Source: Paenibacillus polymyxa
Lineage (GTDB): Bacteria; Bacillota; Bacilli; Paenibacillales; Paenibacillaceae
Reading direction: 5' to 3'
DNA: 64,000 nt
Assembly (NCBI RefSeq): GCF_015710975.1
Contig: NZ_CP049783.1
Coordinates: 496,001 to 560,000, forward strand
Shown here: in pieces, positions 1 through 9,577 of the stretch
Layout of the letters: each line of letters begins with the position of its first letter
Numbering within the stretch: the first letter of the stretch is position 1
Made by a program: the position numbers and the translations under genes
The notes under the pieces: model-generated
Told to the model about the DNA's origin: nothing
Database searches by the model: none
The model's input: the letters and a program-made list of their open reading frames with translations, nothing else

Positions 1-306
1 CGCCTGTTCAATGTAAGACAAATTCGCCTCGCCGTTAGCCAGTGAAGGCGTACCTACCGCTAAAATAACGATATCCGAGCGACGTACCGCATCGGCCAAA
101 TCGGAGGTAAACTCCAAACGGCCAGCTTCCAGATTCAACGCGATCAATTCCTCAATACCCGGTTCATAGATCGGAGATTCTGCCCGGTTCAACATGTCGA
201 TTTTGTACTGCTCCAGATCGACACAAATCACCTCATTACCTTTTTGCGCAAAACACACACCCGAGACGAGTCCAACGTATCCAGTACCGATTACAGCCAG
301 CTTCAT
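1..306 (-). CDS. ugd: UDP-glucose 6-dehydrogenase, N-terminal part (runs off the window)
   Basis: About 102 codons of the N-terminus are present and the frame stays open to base 1. The protein begins MKLAVIGTGYVGLVSGVCFA, the Rossmann GxGYVG signature of the UDP-glucose/GDP-mannose dehydrogenase family, followed by VICVD (the acidic residue closing the NAD site), YEPGIEEL and ILAVGTPS, all typical of UDP-glucose 6-dehydrogenase. The enzyme oxidises UDP-glucose to UDP-glucuronate with 2 NAD+. The start at 306 is preceded by AAAGGAGGA. An in-frame ATG at 315 overlaps the stop of the upstream glycosyltransferase as ATGA but sits too close to the ribosome site. As last visible gene of the EPS operon, with galU upstream, it suggests a glucuronate-containing polymer. 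UDP-N-acetylmannosamine dehydrogenase is a less likely alternative. Confidence 0.88.
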   Translation of the reverse strand, partial: MKLAVIGTGYVGLVSGVCFAQKGNEVICVDLEQYKIDMLNRAESPIYEPGIEELIALNLEAGRLEFTSDLADAVRRSDIVILAVGTPSLANGEANLSYIEQA

Positions 307-311
307 TCCGT

Positions 312-1412
312 TCATCCTCCTTTTAGAAAGTTCACATAGGCTTGTTCTACATACTTTTTCAATTGATCCTTGAAGTTATCTTCATCAAATTTGCGGGCAT
401 GGGTAATGATATCGTCCACATTCCATGCATGTTGCTCGACCTTTGCGACGGCCTCCAGCACATCGTCTACTTGATGCTTGCGGAAAAATACGCCGTTCAC
501 ATGAGGAACAATCGTATCCAGCGCTCCCCCGCCCTGAAAAGCGATAACTGGCCGTCCAGCCGCATTCGCCTCCAAAGGCGTAATACCGAAGTCCTCTTCC
601 CCCGGAAAGACAAGCGCCCGGCATTCGGCCATCAGCTTGTTAACCTCTTCGTCCTCAAGCCTGCCGAGGAACTCAATGTTCGGGCTAGCCATGGCTTCGA
701 GTCGTTTACGATCTGGTCCTTCGCCAACGATGCGCAGCTTGAGACCGTTACGTTTGAATGCCTCGATCGCGAGATCAATGCGCTTGTAAGACACCAATCG
801 GGATACGATCAGATAATAGTCACCGATGCTTGTAGCACGTTTAAAACGGGATGTATTGATAGGAGGGAAAATAACATCTGCCTCCCGTTGGTAATAGTGC
901 AGAATTCTCCGTTTGACGACGGAAGAATTGGCGATAAACTGGTCTACGTTGCGAGAAGTTTTGGCATCCCATGTTTTCAGCCTGTTCATGTACAGCTTTA
1001 GCATATTTTTGAGCAGGTTGGATTTGGACTGCCGGGCCATATATGTATCGTAATCCCAGGCAAACCGCATCGGTGTGTGACAGTAACAAATGTGAAACGT
1101 ATGTTTGGGTACCTGGATGCTTTTCATAAATGCGCTGCTGGAGCTTAAAACAATGTCGAAATCCCTAAAATCAAAATCACGGATAGCGATGGGATACAGC
1201 GGCAGCACTCCTTTGAAATTGGTCTTCACTCCTGGGACGTTTTGTAGCCAAGTGGCTCTAATGTCCGCATCCTTCAAGTTGCGCGACAGGCGCTCGTCGC
1301 TGAACACCGTTGTGAAGATGGGAGCCTCCGGATACATATCATGGAATACCTCTACTACCCTTTCCGCTCCGCCCATTTGGATTAAGTAATCATGTGCTAT
1401 CGCTATTTTCAT
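312..1412 (-). CDS. GT4 glycosyltransferase
   Basis: About 366 residues with the GT-B layout of family 4: an N-terminal acceptor half beginning MKIAIAHDYLIQMGGAERVV, and a nucleotide-sugar half with LIVSRLVSYKRIDLAIEAF, IVGEGPDRKRLE and the E-x7-E-type region EEDFGITPLEANAAGRPVIA. The start was set at 1412 because AAAGGATGA lies six bases upstream; an in-frame ATG at 1421 would add three residues but falls inside that site. It should transfer a sugar onto the growing EPS repeat on the cytoplasmic side. Similar proteins are often annotated as mannosyltransferases (WbaZ-like), but the donor cannot be read from the sequence. Confidence 0.85.
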   Translation of the reverse strand: MKIAIAHDYLIQMGGAERVVEVFHDMYPEAPIFTTVFSDERLSRNLKDADIRATWLQNVPGVKTNFKGVLPLYPIAIRDFDFRDFDIVLSSSSAFMKSIQVPKHTFHICYCHTPMRFAWDYDTYMARQSKSNLLKNMLKLYMNRLKTWDAKTSRNVDQFIANSSVVKRRILHYYQREADVIFPPINTSRFKRATSIGDYYLIVSRLVSYKRIDLAIEAFKRNGLKLRIVGEGPDRKRLEAMASPNIEFLGRLEDEEVNKLMAECRALVFPGEEDFGITPLEANAAGRPVIAFQGGGALDTIVPHVNGVFFRKHQVDDVLEAVAKVEQHAWNVDDIITHARKFDEDNFKDQLKKYVEQAYVNFLKGG

Positions 1413-1440
1413 CTGAATCATCCTTTAACGCGAATGTCGG

Positions 1441-2589
1441 TCAGACTCCTGCCAACAAACCCTTATAGTAATGAACTATATCCTTAACAGTGTTCTCGAT
1501 GACAAAATGCTTCTTGACCCGTTCCATCCCTCTCTCACCCATCTGCTGACGTTCCTGTGGATGCTCCAGCATCCAGCGGATGGCTTCTTCCAGCTTGGCC
1601 GGGTCTCCCGGTTCAATGAGCAGCCCGGTTTCATTAGGTACCACCGTTTCCTTGGGACCACCTTCGTTTGAAGCGATCACTGGCAAACCTGCAGCCATGC
1701 CCTCAATAATGACTTGACCGAATGGCTCCGGTGTAATGGAAGTATGAATTAGCAGGTCACAGCGCTGCATCAGTCCCTGAATGTCATCGACGTGTCCCAT
1801 CAGATTGACGTTGGTCAACCCATATTCGCGCATCGTGGATTCCAATCGTTGTTTGTATTCCTCTTCTCCGAACAACGCATCTCCAGCCAGCCAGAATTTC
1901 ACACGCTGATCTGGTAAAAAAGAACGTGCCGCTTCCAATAAAATATGTTGTCCCTTCCATTCCGCCAATCTGCCGACCAATACGACGTTAAACGAGTCAT
2001 CGCCACGCAAATGCGCAGCCGAATCACGAGCCGTAATTGCTTTGGCAAAAGCGGAGTAGACGACGAGCGTCTTTTTGTCCGGGGGTAATTCCAATGCACT
2101 CAGCGTGGATTTGGAATTGGCAATCACACCGTTAGGCAAAAAGCGGGACATGAGCCGAATCCCTTTGGCTACAATCGGCTTCAGATACGGCGGACCGATG
2201 TGGTCACGGATATGCCAGATCAAGGGCAGCTTCGCCGATTTGGCGGCTACTGCACCATACAGTGCAGACTTGAGTGAGTTTGTGTGCACACACACGACTT
2301 TTTCCTCACGCAGCAATGGCGCGAGTTTTCTGCCGTAAGCCAGCAACCGAAAGGCTGCTGCAGGTGCACCCAGATTAACAGCATTTCGTCCTCGATTGCG
2401 AATCGAATCATCTAGTGGAACGATACGCACATCAATATCACGCTGCCGAAGCCGATCCGCCAAATCGCCCTCCTCCGCCAAAATAACGAGCGGGTCGATA
2501 TGTTCCCCAATATTCGTCAGGATGTTATACAAAGCGACTTCGCCGCCGCTCCATCTTGCCGTATGGTCAATATAAGCTACTCTCATCAT
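1441..2589 (-). CDS. GT4 glycosyltransferase
   Basis: A 382-residue family 4 enzyme. The N-terminus MMRVAYIDHTARWSGGEVAL carries the GGE loop of the acceptor domain. The C-terminal half has VVLVGRLAEWKGQHILLEA, FWLAGDALFG and the donor-binding EPFGQVIIEGMAAGLPVIAS. The start codon overlaps the stop of the upstream GT4 gene (ATGATGA context), so the two are probably translationally coupled. It is one of three consecutive GT4 genes in the EPS operon; sugar specificity is unknown. Confidence 0.85.
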   Translation of the reverse strand: MMRVAYIDHTARWSGGEVALYNILTNIGEHIDPLVILAEEGDLADRLRQRDIDVRIVPLDDSIRNRGRNAVNLGAPAAAFRLLAYGRKLAPLLREEKVVCVHTNSLKSALYGAVAAKSAKLPLIWHIRDHIGPPYLKPIVAKGIRLMSRFLPNGVIANSKSTLSALELPPDKKTLVVYSAFAKAITARDSAAHLRGDDSFNVVLVGRLAEWKGQHILLEAARSFLPDQRVKFWLAGDALFGEEEYKQRLESTMREYGLTNVNLMGHVDDIQGLMQRCDLLIHTSITPEPFGQVIIEGMAAGLPVIASNEGGPKETVVPNETGLLIEPGDPAKLEEAIRWMLEHPQERQQMGERGMERVKKHFVIENTVKDIVHYYKGLLAGV

Positions 2590-3773
2590 TTCGCCGCCGC
2601 CTTTCTGTCAAGGACCTGTCGGAATACCTCTTCTACCTGCTCCGCTACATGTCCCCATGTGTATCTGCTCAGGACATGGTCCCGGCATTCCCGTGCATTC
2701 GGTAGAAGTTCACGATGATCCAGCACACGCAGCAGCCCAGCAGCAATGGCTTCACTGTCCGTCCCCTGAAACAAAAGCTCAGGACGGAATCCTCTTAAGA
2801 TTTCCTTGTTGCCGCCTACAGGAGTGGCCAGCACCGGTAGTCCCGAGGCCATCGCCTCGACTGTAATCAGACCGAAACCCTCTAGTGCCTGTGTTGGCAC
2901 AACGAACAAGTTCGAGGCTTGATGGTACAGGGGCAGCTCCTCATCCGACACATAACCAAGCAATCTTACGTGATTATGAAGATTGTATTCCGCCACCTTG
3001 GAAGCCAATTCCTCCATCAAGGGGCCCTTCCCACCAATCAGCAGCAGATGATCAGGGTGTCGCTCGGTTACTCGCCGCCATGCTTCGAGCAGCTGTAGCA
3101 GTCCCATGCGATTAACAAGACGACGAACGGTTAGCACAATCGTCGCATTTTGCGGCAAATTCAGCCGCTTCCGTACGGCCTCCTGATCCTCTGCCGGATG
3201 GAACCTTTCTACATTCGCCGCACCAGGAATAATATGAATTTTACTAAGTGGAACTTTATAGTGCTCGTGTAAAATATCCCGAAAAGTCTCGCTTAGCACT
3301 ATAAATTTATCCGCCAAACCATAAGCTTTCATTTCAATGGATTTGGCCAACGTCGTTTTAAGAAAATGCTTAATTCCCTGTCCTTCAATCTTCATTTCCT
3401 CCGTCCACGGTCCGTGGAAGGTAGTAACGACCGGGATTCCTCTTTTTTTCGCCTCCAGTGCCGGTCCGACACTATAGGGAGCAAAGTGGGAATACAGCAC
3501 ATCTATCGGTTGCTTGTCGAATAGCTCTGCTGCATATTTTTGCATCAGCTCTCGACGCTTCCAGATGGATTGCTGCTTGCTACCAATTGAATGAATACGA
3601 ATACGTTCAGGCGCCTGAGGCTGCTCATCACTACAGATTAAAGCATCCAGCGTATTGCGCTCTAGCGTAAGCTGCTCACAGATGGATTTGAAATATGTGT
3701 TGAGACCTCCTGGCTGCAAGGACGGCCAGCTCAGCCCGGTTGCCGCAATACGAAATCCGTTATTGTACGACAT
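2586..3773 (-). CDS. GT4 glycosyltransferase
   Basis: About 395 residues, family 4. The N-terminus has FRIAATGLSWPSLQPGGLNTY (acceptor glycine loop), followed by TFHGPWTEE, a donor half with VLTVRRLVNRMGLLQLLEAW and LLIGGKGPLMEEL, and EGFGLITVEAMASGLPVLAT. The frame opens at 3809, but ATG 3773 follows AGAAAGGAGAAACC at normal spacing and is the likelier start; it overlaps the end of the preceding GT2 gene by 14 bases. Its role is EPS repeat-unit assembly. Acceptor and donor are not predictable. Confidence 0.85.
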   Translation of the reverse strand: MSYNNGFRIAATGLSWPSLQPGGLNTYFKSICEQLTLERNTLDALICSDEQPQAPERIRIHSIGSKQQSIWKRRELMQKYAAELFDKQPIDVLYSHFAPYSVGPALEAKKRGIPVVTTFHGPWTEEMKIEGQGIKHFLKTTLAKSIEMKAYGLADKFIVLSETFRDILHEHYKVPLSKIHIIPGAANVERFHPAEDQEAVRKRLNLPQNATIVLTVRRLVNRMGLLQLLEAWRRVTERHPDHLLLIGGKGPLMEELASKVAEYNLHNHVRLLGYVSDEELPLYHQASNLFVVPTQALEGFGLITVEAMASGLPVLATPVGGNKEILRGFRPELLFQGTDSEAIAAGLLRVLDHRELLPNARECRDHVLSRYTWGHVAEQVEEVFRQVLDRKAAAK

Positions 3774-4599
3774 AGCTGGTTTCTCCTTTCTGCTCGGTTT
3801 GTCCGCCATCTACAACTTCAATCTTTTTTCGCCGCTTGGTTAACTCATAATGCTTGAAGCAGACGAGAAACTCATACATCACCCAGAAAACGGCTACGGC
3901 AAAACCCGCCAACCCCTTGCGGTATAAGCCTTGAACAAAATACTTCTGTACAAAGCGGGCAGGCGGTCTCCACAACAGTCTGGTAATCCGAAAGGATCTT
4001 CCTTTGTTAAATGCCGTCTCTGCTTCCAGATCCGTATATTTGTTAAAACGGGTCATATGATCGCTGATGCTGCGGAAGCCATAGTGCCATAGCACGCCCT
4101 CCAGATTGATGATCTGGGAAGAGGCTACATCCGGCATTTCATGAACAAGACTATTCGTAATGCCATAAATTCGCCGATTGTACAAACGAACCAAATACTC
4201 GCCTTTGTTCATCCATTTGCCGAGAAAATCGCCAATGCGAAATACAGAATAGGCTTTGGCCGGATCGTGGAGCGTTTCCTTTACTTTCAACAAGTCACCA
4301 AGCAACTCTGCATCCACTACTTCGTCTGTATCAATCAGGAAAATCCAATCAAATTCCGCTTTATCAACACCAAACATGCGCTGTTTGGCATAACCAGGCC
4401 ATGGGTTGGAAAACACCCGACAGCCCAATGATTCAGCTACCTGAATCGTATTGTCTTTGCTCCCTCCGTCAATGACGACGATATCGTCCGCAAAGGGCTG
4501 ACAGGATTTAATGGCGGCTGTAATTCGAGTGCCATCATCCTGAGCGATAATAACTACGGATATCCGGTTGTCCGCGGGAACGCTAGACATGTGGTTCAT
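3760..4599 (-). CDS. GT2 glycosyltransferase (WaaE/KdtX-like)
   Basis: A 279-residue family 2 enzyme of the short WaaE type. RISVVIIAQDDGTRITAAIK opens the GT-A fold, VIDGGSKDNT is the nucleotide-binding segment, and WIFLIDTDEVV supplies the DxD-like metal site. The C-terminal part has an aromatic, partly hydrophobic stretch (GLAGFAVAVFWVMYEFLVCF) that may associate with the membrane. AGGAGG nine bases upstream supports ATG 4599. WaaE family members are often glucosyltransferases, but this is not certain here. Confidence 0.85.
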   Translation of the reverse strand: MNHMSSVPADNRISVVIIAQDDGTRITAAIKSCQPFADDIVVIDGGSKDNTIQVAESLGCRVFSNPWPGYAKQRMFGVDKAEFDWIFLIDTDEVVDAELLGDLLKVKETLHDPAKAYSVFRIGDFLGKWMNKGEYLVRLYNRRIYGITNSLVHEMPDVASSQIINLEGVLWHYGFRSISDHMTRFNKYTDLEAETAFNKGRSFRITRLLWRPPARFVQKYFVQGLYRKGLAGFAVAVFWVMYEFLVCFKHYELTKRRKKIEVVDGGQTEQKGETSYVVQ

Positions 4600-4621
4600 T
4601 AGCGGGTGCCTCCTTCTTTAT

Positions 4622-6001
4622 CTAACCGTTAACTGGCTTTTTCCGGATGTAGTGTGACATCGTTGATCGGAGCCATTGAAAATCTTGTTTGGAAATAAGC
4701 AGTCTTGGAATTTTCATTTTTAGAACGAACTTAACATTACATAAAATGAAAACGAACCGTAAAATCCCCGAAGACAGCATTGCTATCCCTGCACCCGTCA
4801 ATCCATATCTCGGCACGAGTATGGACAGCAATGGAATGACGAGCGCCAATCCGACACCCTGTAGAATGGTAACCAGTTTGGGCTTACCCAGCGCCATAAA
4901 TTGTTGTGCCAGCACCATGGTACCTCCACTGATAGCAACCTCAAGCACCAGAAACCGGAATACCGTAAGCGCTTGTTTAAACTCTTGACCATATAACAAT
5001 GTAAATACGAACGGAGCAACCAGCATTAACATCACCGCAGCCAAAAAGGTTGCCGTTGAAGTCACTCGAAATGCCCGGAATGTTATGGCCACTGCCTCTT
5101 CCTTATCCAGACCAGAGGCTTTGGGAAACAACACGACAATGATCGAGGTTGAAAATACATTCACCATCCGGGCCAGGCTGACCGCTACCGCATATAAACC
5201 GAGATCAGCAGGTCTGAGCAGACCTGCAATCAAAATCTGGTCAATGTAAGTGGAAACCTGCCCCATGAGATCATTCCCGTATGAACCCATACCGTAGGTA
5301 AAGAGATTTTTAAATTGCGTCCAGCTGTTCTTCACCTTTGGTTTGTACAGCCGAATCATTCGTATCGTGACACCGATATAGATCGGCAAGCCTGGCAGTA
5401 AGTAAGCCAATGCTGAGGTGTACGGATTCATCGTCCCCGTCAGGGTCAGAATCGCCAGACCCAGCAGTGTACTTAGTGGTACCAAGTACCGGAATAAATT
5501 GTATTGTTTATATTCCGAGCGAACTTGAAGCAATGCATTATTGATCTGTGAAATCGCTATGAGCGGACACATCATCATAGAACACTGCGCAAAAAGTATG
5601 ACCGATGAAGAAAAAGAGCGCAGCCAATAAGGAATTAGAAATACTCCGACGAGTGTCGCCATTCCCCCAAATACCGTAGCCAGCAGCAAGGCCAGACCAT
5701 ACAGCTTACCCGTTTCCTCAGGTTTCCTTTTGGCATTGTAAATCAATGCAGATGGAACACCGAAGCTCATGCAGAAGGCAAGAAATTGGGACCAGTTCAC
5801 CATCGCTGTCTGTTCTCCGCGTCCAGTAGGACCCAAGAATCGTGCCGTCAGCACACCAGTCAGCATATTCACGACGAGAATCAGCATACTGAATATCATC
5901 GTTTTTACTGCTGCAGAGCTGTTATCCTTGCTTTTGGCAAACCGAATCACCGTGGACCATAGTGTCCGGACAGGTGCGGATAATGCTTGTAAGTTTTGCA
6001 C
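4622..6001 (-). CDS. Wzx-type polysaccharide flippase
   Basis: About 459 residues of a multi-pass membrane protein with roughly 12-14 hydrophobic segments and the N-terminal signature MIFSMLILVVNMLTGVLTAR followed by FLGPTGRGEQTA, typical of the polysaccharide transporter (PST/MOP) superfamily. It should flip the undecaprenyl-linked repeat unit to the outer face of the membrane. The frame opens at 6040, inside the upstream gene. I prefer the GTG at 6001, preceded by GAAGGTAAAGG, which begins just after the neighbour's stop (6007). It sits next to a Wzy-like gene, as expected for a Wzx/Wzy pathway. Confidence 0.85.
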   Translation of the reverse strand: MQNLQALSAPVRTLWSTVIRFAKSKDNSSAAVKTMIFSMLILVVNMLTGVLTARFLGPTGRGEQTAMVNWSQFLAFCMSFGVPSALIYNAKRKPEETGKLYGLALLLATVFGGMATLVGVFLIPYWLRSFSSSVILFAQCSMMMCPLIAISQINNALLQVRSEYKQYNLFRYLVPLSTLLGLAILTLTGTMNPYTSALAYLLPGLPIYIGVTIRMIRLYKPKVKNSWTQFKNLFTYGMGSYGNDLMGQVSTYIDQILIAGLLRPADLGLYAVAVSLARMVNVFSTSIIVVLFPKASGLDKEEAVAITFRAFRVTSTATFLAAVMLMLVAPFVFTLLYGQEFKQALTVFRFLVLEVAISGGTMVLAQQFMALGKPKLVTILQGVGLALVIPLLSILVPRYGLTGAGIAMLSSGILRFVFILCNVKFVLKMKIPRLLISKQDFQWLRSTMSHYIRKKPVNG

Positions 6002-6006
6002 AGCCT

Positions 6007-7449
6007 TTACCTTCTTTCCGCGATGACATCTTTTGCCCATAGTCCTATTCCGATCATCATCCAGATCAAATAGCCGCGCATACCGGGGAAACCATTATCC
6101 GATATGAGACTGGCTACAGCTCCGGCCCATGTAGCCAACGCCAGTCTGATATAAGGCTGACTGGAATTCCGTTCGGCAATACGGACGAGAAGGCGCTTGA
6201 TGATAACGAACAGACCACCGAAGAAAAAGAATGCTCCGCAAATACCGAAGGTGAGGAAAATGGCAATATATCCATTATCCATAATCCCAAGTTCACCGAG
6301 ATCGCCGCCGTTATCAAGCTTGGTTCCGATACCTACACTCCCGATCCCCTGCCCGACCGGATTGCTAGTAATCGCCGGAAGCATTGTATGCAGTAGATCC
6401 AAACGTTCATTGTACGAATGATCCTGTTGAATATCTGTCAACGTCTGCATGCGAGCCACCAAACCTTCTGCCCCCGGAAGTTTTGGAACGATGATATAGA
6501 GAAGAAGACCGACGATAGCAAGTTGAAACAGGGTCTTCCACTTTCCTTTGGAGGATGAGCTGAGGATGTAAGCCAGCAACATGACGAATGCAATCAGCCA
6601 GGCTGAACGTACGAGCGTGACCAAGAGACAAACGACTGTTAGCAGGACTCCAATCCATCCCAATGTGCCTCGCCACCGTTTCTCCATCAGCATTGGTACA
6701 AGTGCCATTGCCAGGAAAATAGCGCATGGGCCGGGCGAGTTCATGGAAGAAAACACTCTAATTTGAAGCGGTTCTGGCACGCCAATGGAATTCATTTCCA
6801 CATGATTCATCCAAAATGCATCCCAAGGAGGCACCGTCAAGTACTGAATAATGCCGTATATCGCTACTAGAACAGCAATGTTGGCGTATGAATACAGCAG
6901 TCGGTCCAGCTCCTTGGCTTTCATAGGCTTAATCGCAAGATAAGGCAATAGAAGCAATGGAACCACATAATTGGCCAAATCATAAGCAAAAACAATACCA
7001 TTTTTGAATAACCCGACCACACTTCCATAGGCCAACTCTATGCCGAAAAATACAGCAATCCGGGTTAATGGCTTTTCCGCCAGATGAATACCCCGCAGCA
7101 CAGGAATGATCAGCATGCTGCTTACCAGCAGCGGCGCCACGCTCAATAAGGAAACCGAGTGATACGTTCCCTCCAACCAATCTGCAATGCGGCGGATTTC
7201 CGGGCCTACTGCCCACACCACCAATGTGTAAGAAATCAATAGCCGTGATTGCAAGATCGCCAGCAGGAAGGCTGGAAAAACGATCGCCAGCAATATGGCT
7301 CCCTGCTGGCTCGTGGTGGGATTCATCTTGGCGCTGACAAATCCGATGGCGAGTGGTAGCATACAAGCCAGCACCCCCATGCCGATCATGCCGATTCCAC
7401 GCCGACTTCCTAGCCAGAAGGAAATCTGCTGATCTGCCAACCGACTCAT
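6007..7449 (-). CDS. O-antigen polymerase/ligase-like membrane protein (Wzy candidate 1)
   Basis: About 480 residues with around 11 predicted membrane segments and a large extracytoplasmic loop near residues 330-400 holding ERLDLLHTMLPAITSNPVGQ and GIGSVGIG, a pattern of the Wzy_C/O-antigen ligase family. It probably polymerises lipid-linked repeat units outside the membrane. The frame allows a GTG at 7458 whose GTGA overlaps the stop of the next upstream gene; ATG 7449 follows GGGGTGA and is also good. A second protein of the same class lies at 8230-9567, so which one is the polymerase and which has another role is open. Confidence 0.75.
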   Translation of the reverse strand: MSRLADQQISFWLGSRRGIGMIGMGVLACMLPLAIGFVSAKMNPTTSQQGAILLAIVFPAFLLAILQSRLLISYTLVVWAVGPEIRRIADWLEGTYHSVSLLSVAPLLVSSMLIIPVLRGIHLAEKPLTRIAVFFGIELAYGSVVGLFKNGIVFAYDLANYVVPLLLLPYLAIKPMKAKELDRLLYSYANIAVLVAIYGIIQYLTVPPWDAFWMNHVEMNSIGVPEPLQIRVFSSMNSPGPCAIFLAMALVPMLMEKRWRGTLGWIGVLLTVVCLLVTLVRSAWLIAFVMLLAYILSSSSKGKWKTLFQLAIVGLLLYIIVPKLPGAEGLVARMQTLTDIQQDHSYNERLDLLHTMLPAITSNPVGQGIGSVGIGTKLDNGGDLGELGIMDNGYIAIFLTFGICGAFFFFGGLFVIIKRLLVRIAERNSSQPYIRLALATWAGAVASLISDNGFPGMRGYLIWMMIGIGLWAKDVIAERR

Positions 7450-7454
7450 GTTTC

Positions 7455-8225
7455 TCACCCCTGGCCTCCCTTCATCCGCTTCCGCTTGAACATCTCTTTA
7501 AACAGCAGAACGAGGAACTGGGAATCCTCAATCAAATATCTTTTCCACAATCGTTTAGGCTCCTGAGACAACCTCCAAAACCATTCAAATCCTGTCTTCT
7601 GCATCAGCTCCGGTGCTCTCTTTACATTTCCCGACAGGAAATCAAAGGTCGCTCCCACTCCAATCGAAACTGGAGCGCGGTAAGTCTCATAATATCTGTA
7701 AATCCATTTTTCCTGCTTCGGTGCTCCTACACCTACAAAAACGATGTCTGGGCGAGCCTCTTGAAGCAACTGGATAATGTATCTGTTCTCCTCTTCGTTT
7801 TTCTCAAAACCATAAGAAGGAGAATAGCAGCCTACTACATTCATGTTTGGATAGGATTCCTGGAGATTAAGCATAGCCTTCTCAGGAATACCGTCAGCTG
7901 CACCCAGAAAAAACAAGCGATAGCCCCGATCCTCAAAAGCCTCTCCCAGCCGGGTGAACAAATCGGACCCTGACACTTTTTGTTTGAGGGGCTTTTTCAG
8001 CAACTTAGACGCCCAAATGATAGGCATTCCATCGGCCACTACAGCTCCGGCATCCGAATACACCTTGCGGAATTCATCATCCTTACGAAGCTTGATCACA
8101 TGATCGACATTACAGGTCAAAATGTAGGAATGACGCTGATGCTCAATAGAAGTATCTATAAATTCGAGTAGATCATTAAAATCGTAATTATCAAAGTTGA
8201 CATCGAACATGTTCACTCTGCTCAT
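7455..8225 (-). CDS. WecG/TagA/CpsF family glycosyltransferase (GT26)
   Basis: A 256-residue protein matching the WecB/TagA/CpsF family: YILTCNVDHVIKLRKDDEFR and GAVVADGMPIIWASKLL are the family's core, with RLFFLGAADGIPEKA, PDIVFVGVGAPKQEKWI and SIGVGATFDFLSGNVKRAP following. Known members transfer ManNAc, ManNAcA or a hexose onto a lipid-linked sugar at the inner membrane face. It lies between the two polymerase-like genes. The donor here is unknown; with galU and ugd in the operon, a glucose-, galactose- or uronate-type sugar is plausible. Confidence 0.88.
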   Translation of the reverse strand: MSRVNMFDVNFDNYDFNDLLEFIDTSIEHQRHSYILTCNVDHVIKLRKDDEFRKVYSDAGAVVADGMPIIWASKLLKKPLKQKVSGSDLFTRLGEAFEDRGYRLFFLGAADGIPEKAMLNLQESYPNMNVVGCYSPSYGFEKNEEENRYIIQLLQEARPDIVFVGVGAPKQEKWIYRYYETYRAPVSIGVGATFDFLSGNVKRAPELMQKTGFEWFWRLSQEPKRLWKRYLIEDSQFLVLLFKEMFKRKRMKGGQG

Positions 8226-8229
8226 CGTA

Positions 8230-9567
8230 TCACTTCTCTTTGCGAAAATCGGTTTGAGTAGATGTCTGGTATAATGCGTTCAAATACCAGCAAAACGGAA
8301 TAATCATCTGAACCGTCGACAACGTATTATCTGAAAACGAGTAGATCAAAAAACCTGCAATTAAAGTTGCAAAATAAGGTTTGATAGACTTGGCAAGTGA
8401 CCGATAAATGAGAGCGAACACGATCAGTAATGAAAGCATTAATAGCCCGCAACCGATATATCCGGTATCAAAATAAAATCGTATATACTCGTTATGCGGT
8501 ACAACAAAACCATTGAATAACGTCCCGTCGTTCGCAACCGTTACCGCGCCAAGGCCTCTGCCTGACCAAGGGTAATCATGTACTCTGTTCAAAAAATATT
8601 CCCATGCCTCCGAGCGTCCCGATAGGTCAATGCCTGTGTCGGTCTCCCGTTCGAAGGAGCGTTTTTTTAAATTGTTCCATTGTAGGGCCACCGCCCCCAG
8701 AGCAACCAAAAACGATCCGGCCAGCGGTAGCAAATAATTGACTTTTCCCTTGAGGTACTGACGGGCAATATCAAACAGATACACAGCAAACATTAATAAC
8801 AATGCCAGAATCGGCCCACGTGTACCGGTGGCGATCAGGATTAGAAAGTTCAGGGCCAACACCGTGTAATAAAAAGCAGCTTGCCTAGGTTTGCGCTTGA
8901 CCTCAATCAGAGAGACGGCAATTCCGAGAAAGGAGAGCATTGCCAAATGCGGCGGTATGTTCGCTCCTTGTACTCTGACTGCGCCCGTAAATTCCACATC
9001 CGTAAATGAGTGCAATCCTAAAACCTGCAAGCCTAATCCAATGACCACACTAATAATCGGCAACAGACTAATCAGTCGAATATGCTTTTCCGCCACATCC
9101 TTTTTCCACTGGATCAGTAAAAAAAAGAAGGGCAGTGATAGTCCCACGAACGCCTTCACGGCAATCGAGGTCGTTAACAAAGGCAGCCATGCTGAAAATC
9201 CAAATGTAATCCCCAGCATGATCACCAATGCCCAGACTGGATAGCTGAACTTGAGACGAATGCCATATACGAGCATGCAGGGCACTAGCAGAGCCAAAAT
9301 GCCCAATTTGTACAATGACAATATCTCAATGCCGAACACGCCACCCTGATACAGAGAATCGACTGAGACTGCTGTGCTTAGCAAAACCGCATAGCTAATG
9401 CGCTCAGGATGATGGATAGAGACAGCCAACAAAAGCAGTAAGCATACCGCCGCAATACTGACCACAGGTTGATAGGTAGCTGCAATTCCTACAGCAAGAG
9501 CGCCTAGTAGAAAAATAAAAACATGCTGTATCGTGTTTATTCTGGAAGTCCAAGGATAGTTACTCAT
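8230..9567 (-). CDS. O-antigen ligase/polymerase-like membrane protein (Wzy candidate 2)
   Basis: About 445 residues with some 10-12 membrane segments. The extracytoplasmic loop carries RSEAWEYFLNRVHDYPWSG and RGLGAVTVANDGTLFNGFVV, then HNEYIRFYFDTGYIG, the H-N-E-Y/G pattern conserved in Wzy_C proteins. The frame opens at 9642 inside the upstream GT2 gene; ATG 9567, after GGGGTGAAAG, is preferred. It most likely polymerises EPS repeat units. Having two such proteins in one operon is noteworthy. Confidence 0.78.
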   Translation of the reverse strand: MSNYPWTSRINTIQHVFIFLLGALAVGIAATYQPVVSIAAVCLLLLLAVSIHHPERISYAVLLSTAVSVDSLYQGGVFGIEILSLYKLGILALLVPCMLVYGIRLKFSYPVWALVIMLGITFGFSAWLPLLTTSIAVKAFVGLSLPFFFLLIQWKKDVAEKHIRLISLLPIISVVIGLGLQVLGLHSFTDVEFTGAVRVQGANIPPHLAMLSFLGIAVSLIEVKRKPRQAAFYYTVLALNFLILIATGTRGPILALLLMFAVYLFDIARQYLKGKVNYLLPLAGSFLVALGAVALQWNNLKKRSFERETDTGIDLSGRSEAWEYFLNRVHDYPWSGRGLGAVTVANDGTLFNGFVVPHNEYIRFYFDTGYIGCGLLMLSLLIVFALIYRSLAKSIKPYFATLIAGFLIYSFSDNTLSTVQMIIPFCWYLNALYQTSTQTDFRKEK

Positions 9568-9577
9568 GTTCAATCTT

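Noticed and set aside
342..1001. Plus-strand open frame of about 220 codons antisense to a GT4 gene
   Set aside because: The minus strand encodes a clear glycosyltransferase; the antisense frame is a codon-bias shadow.
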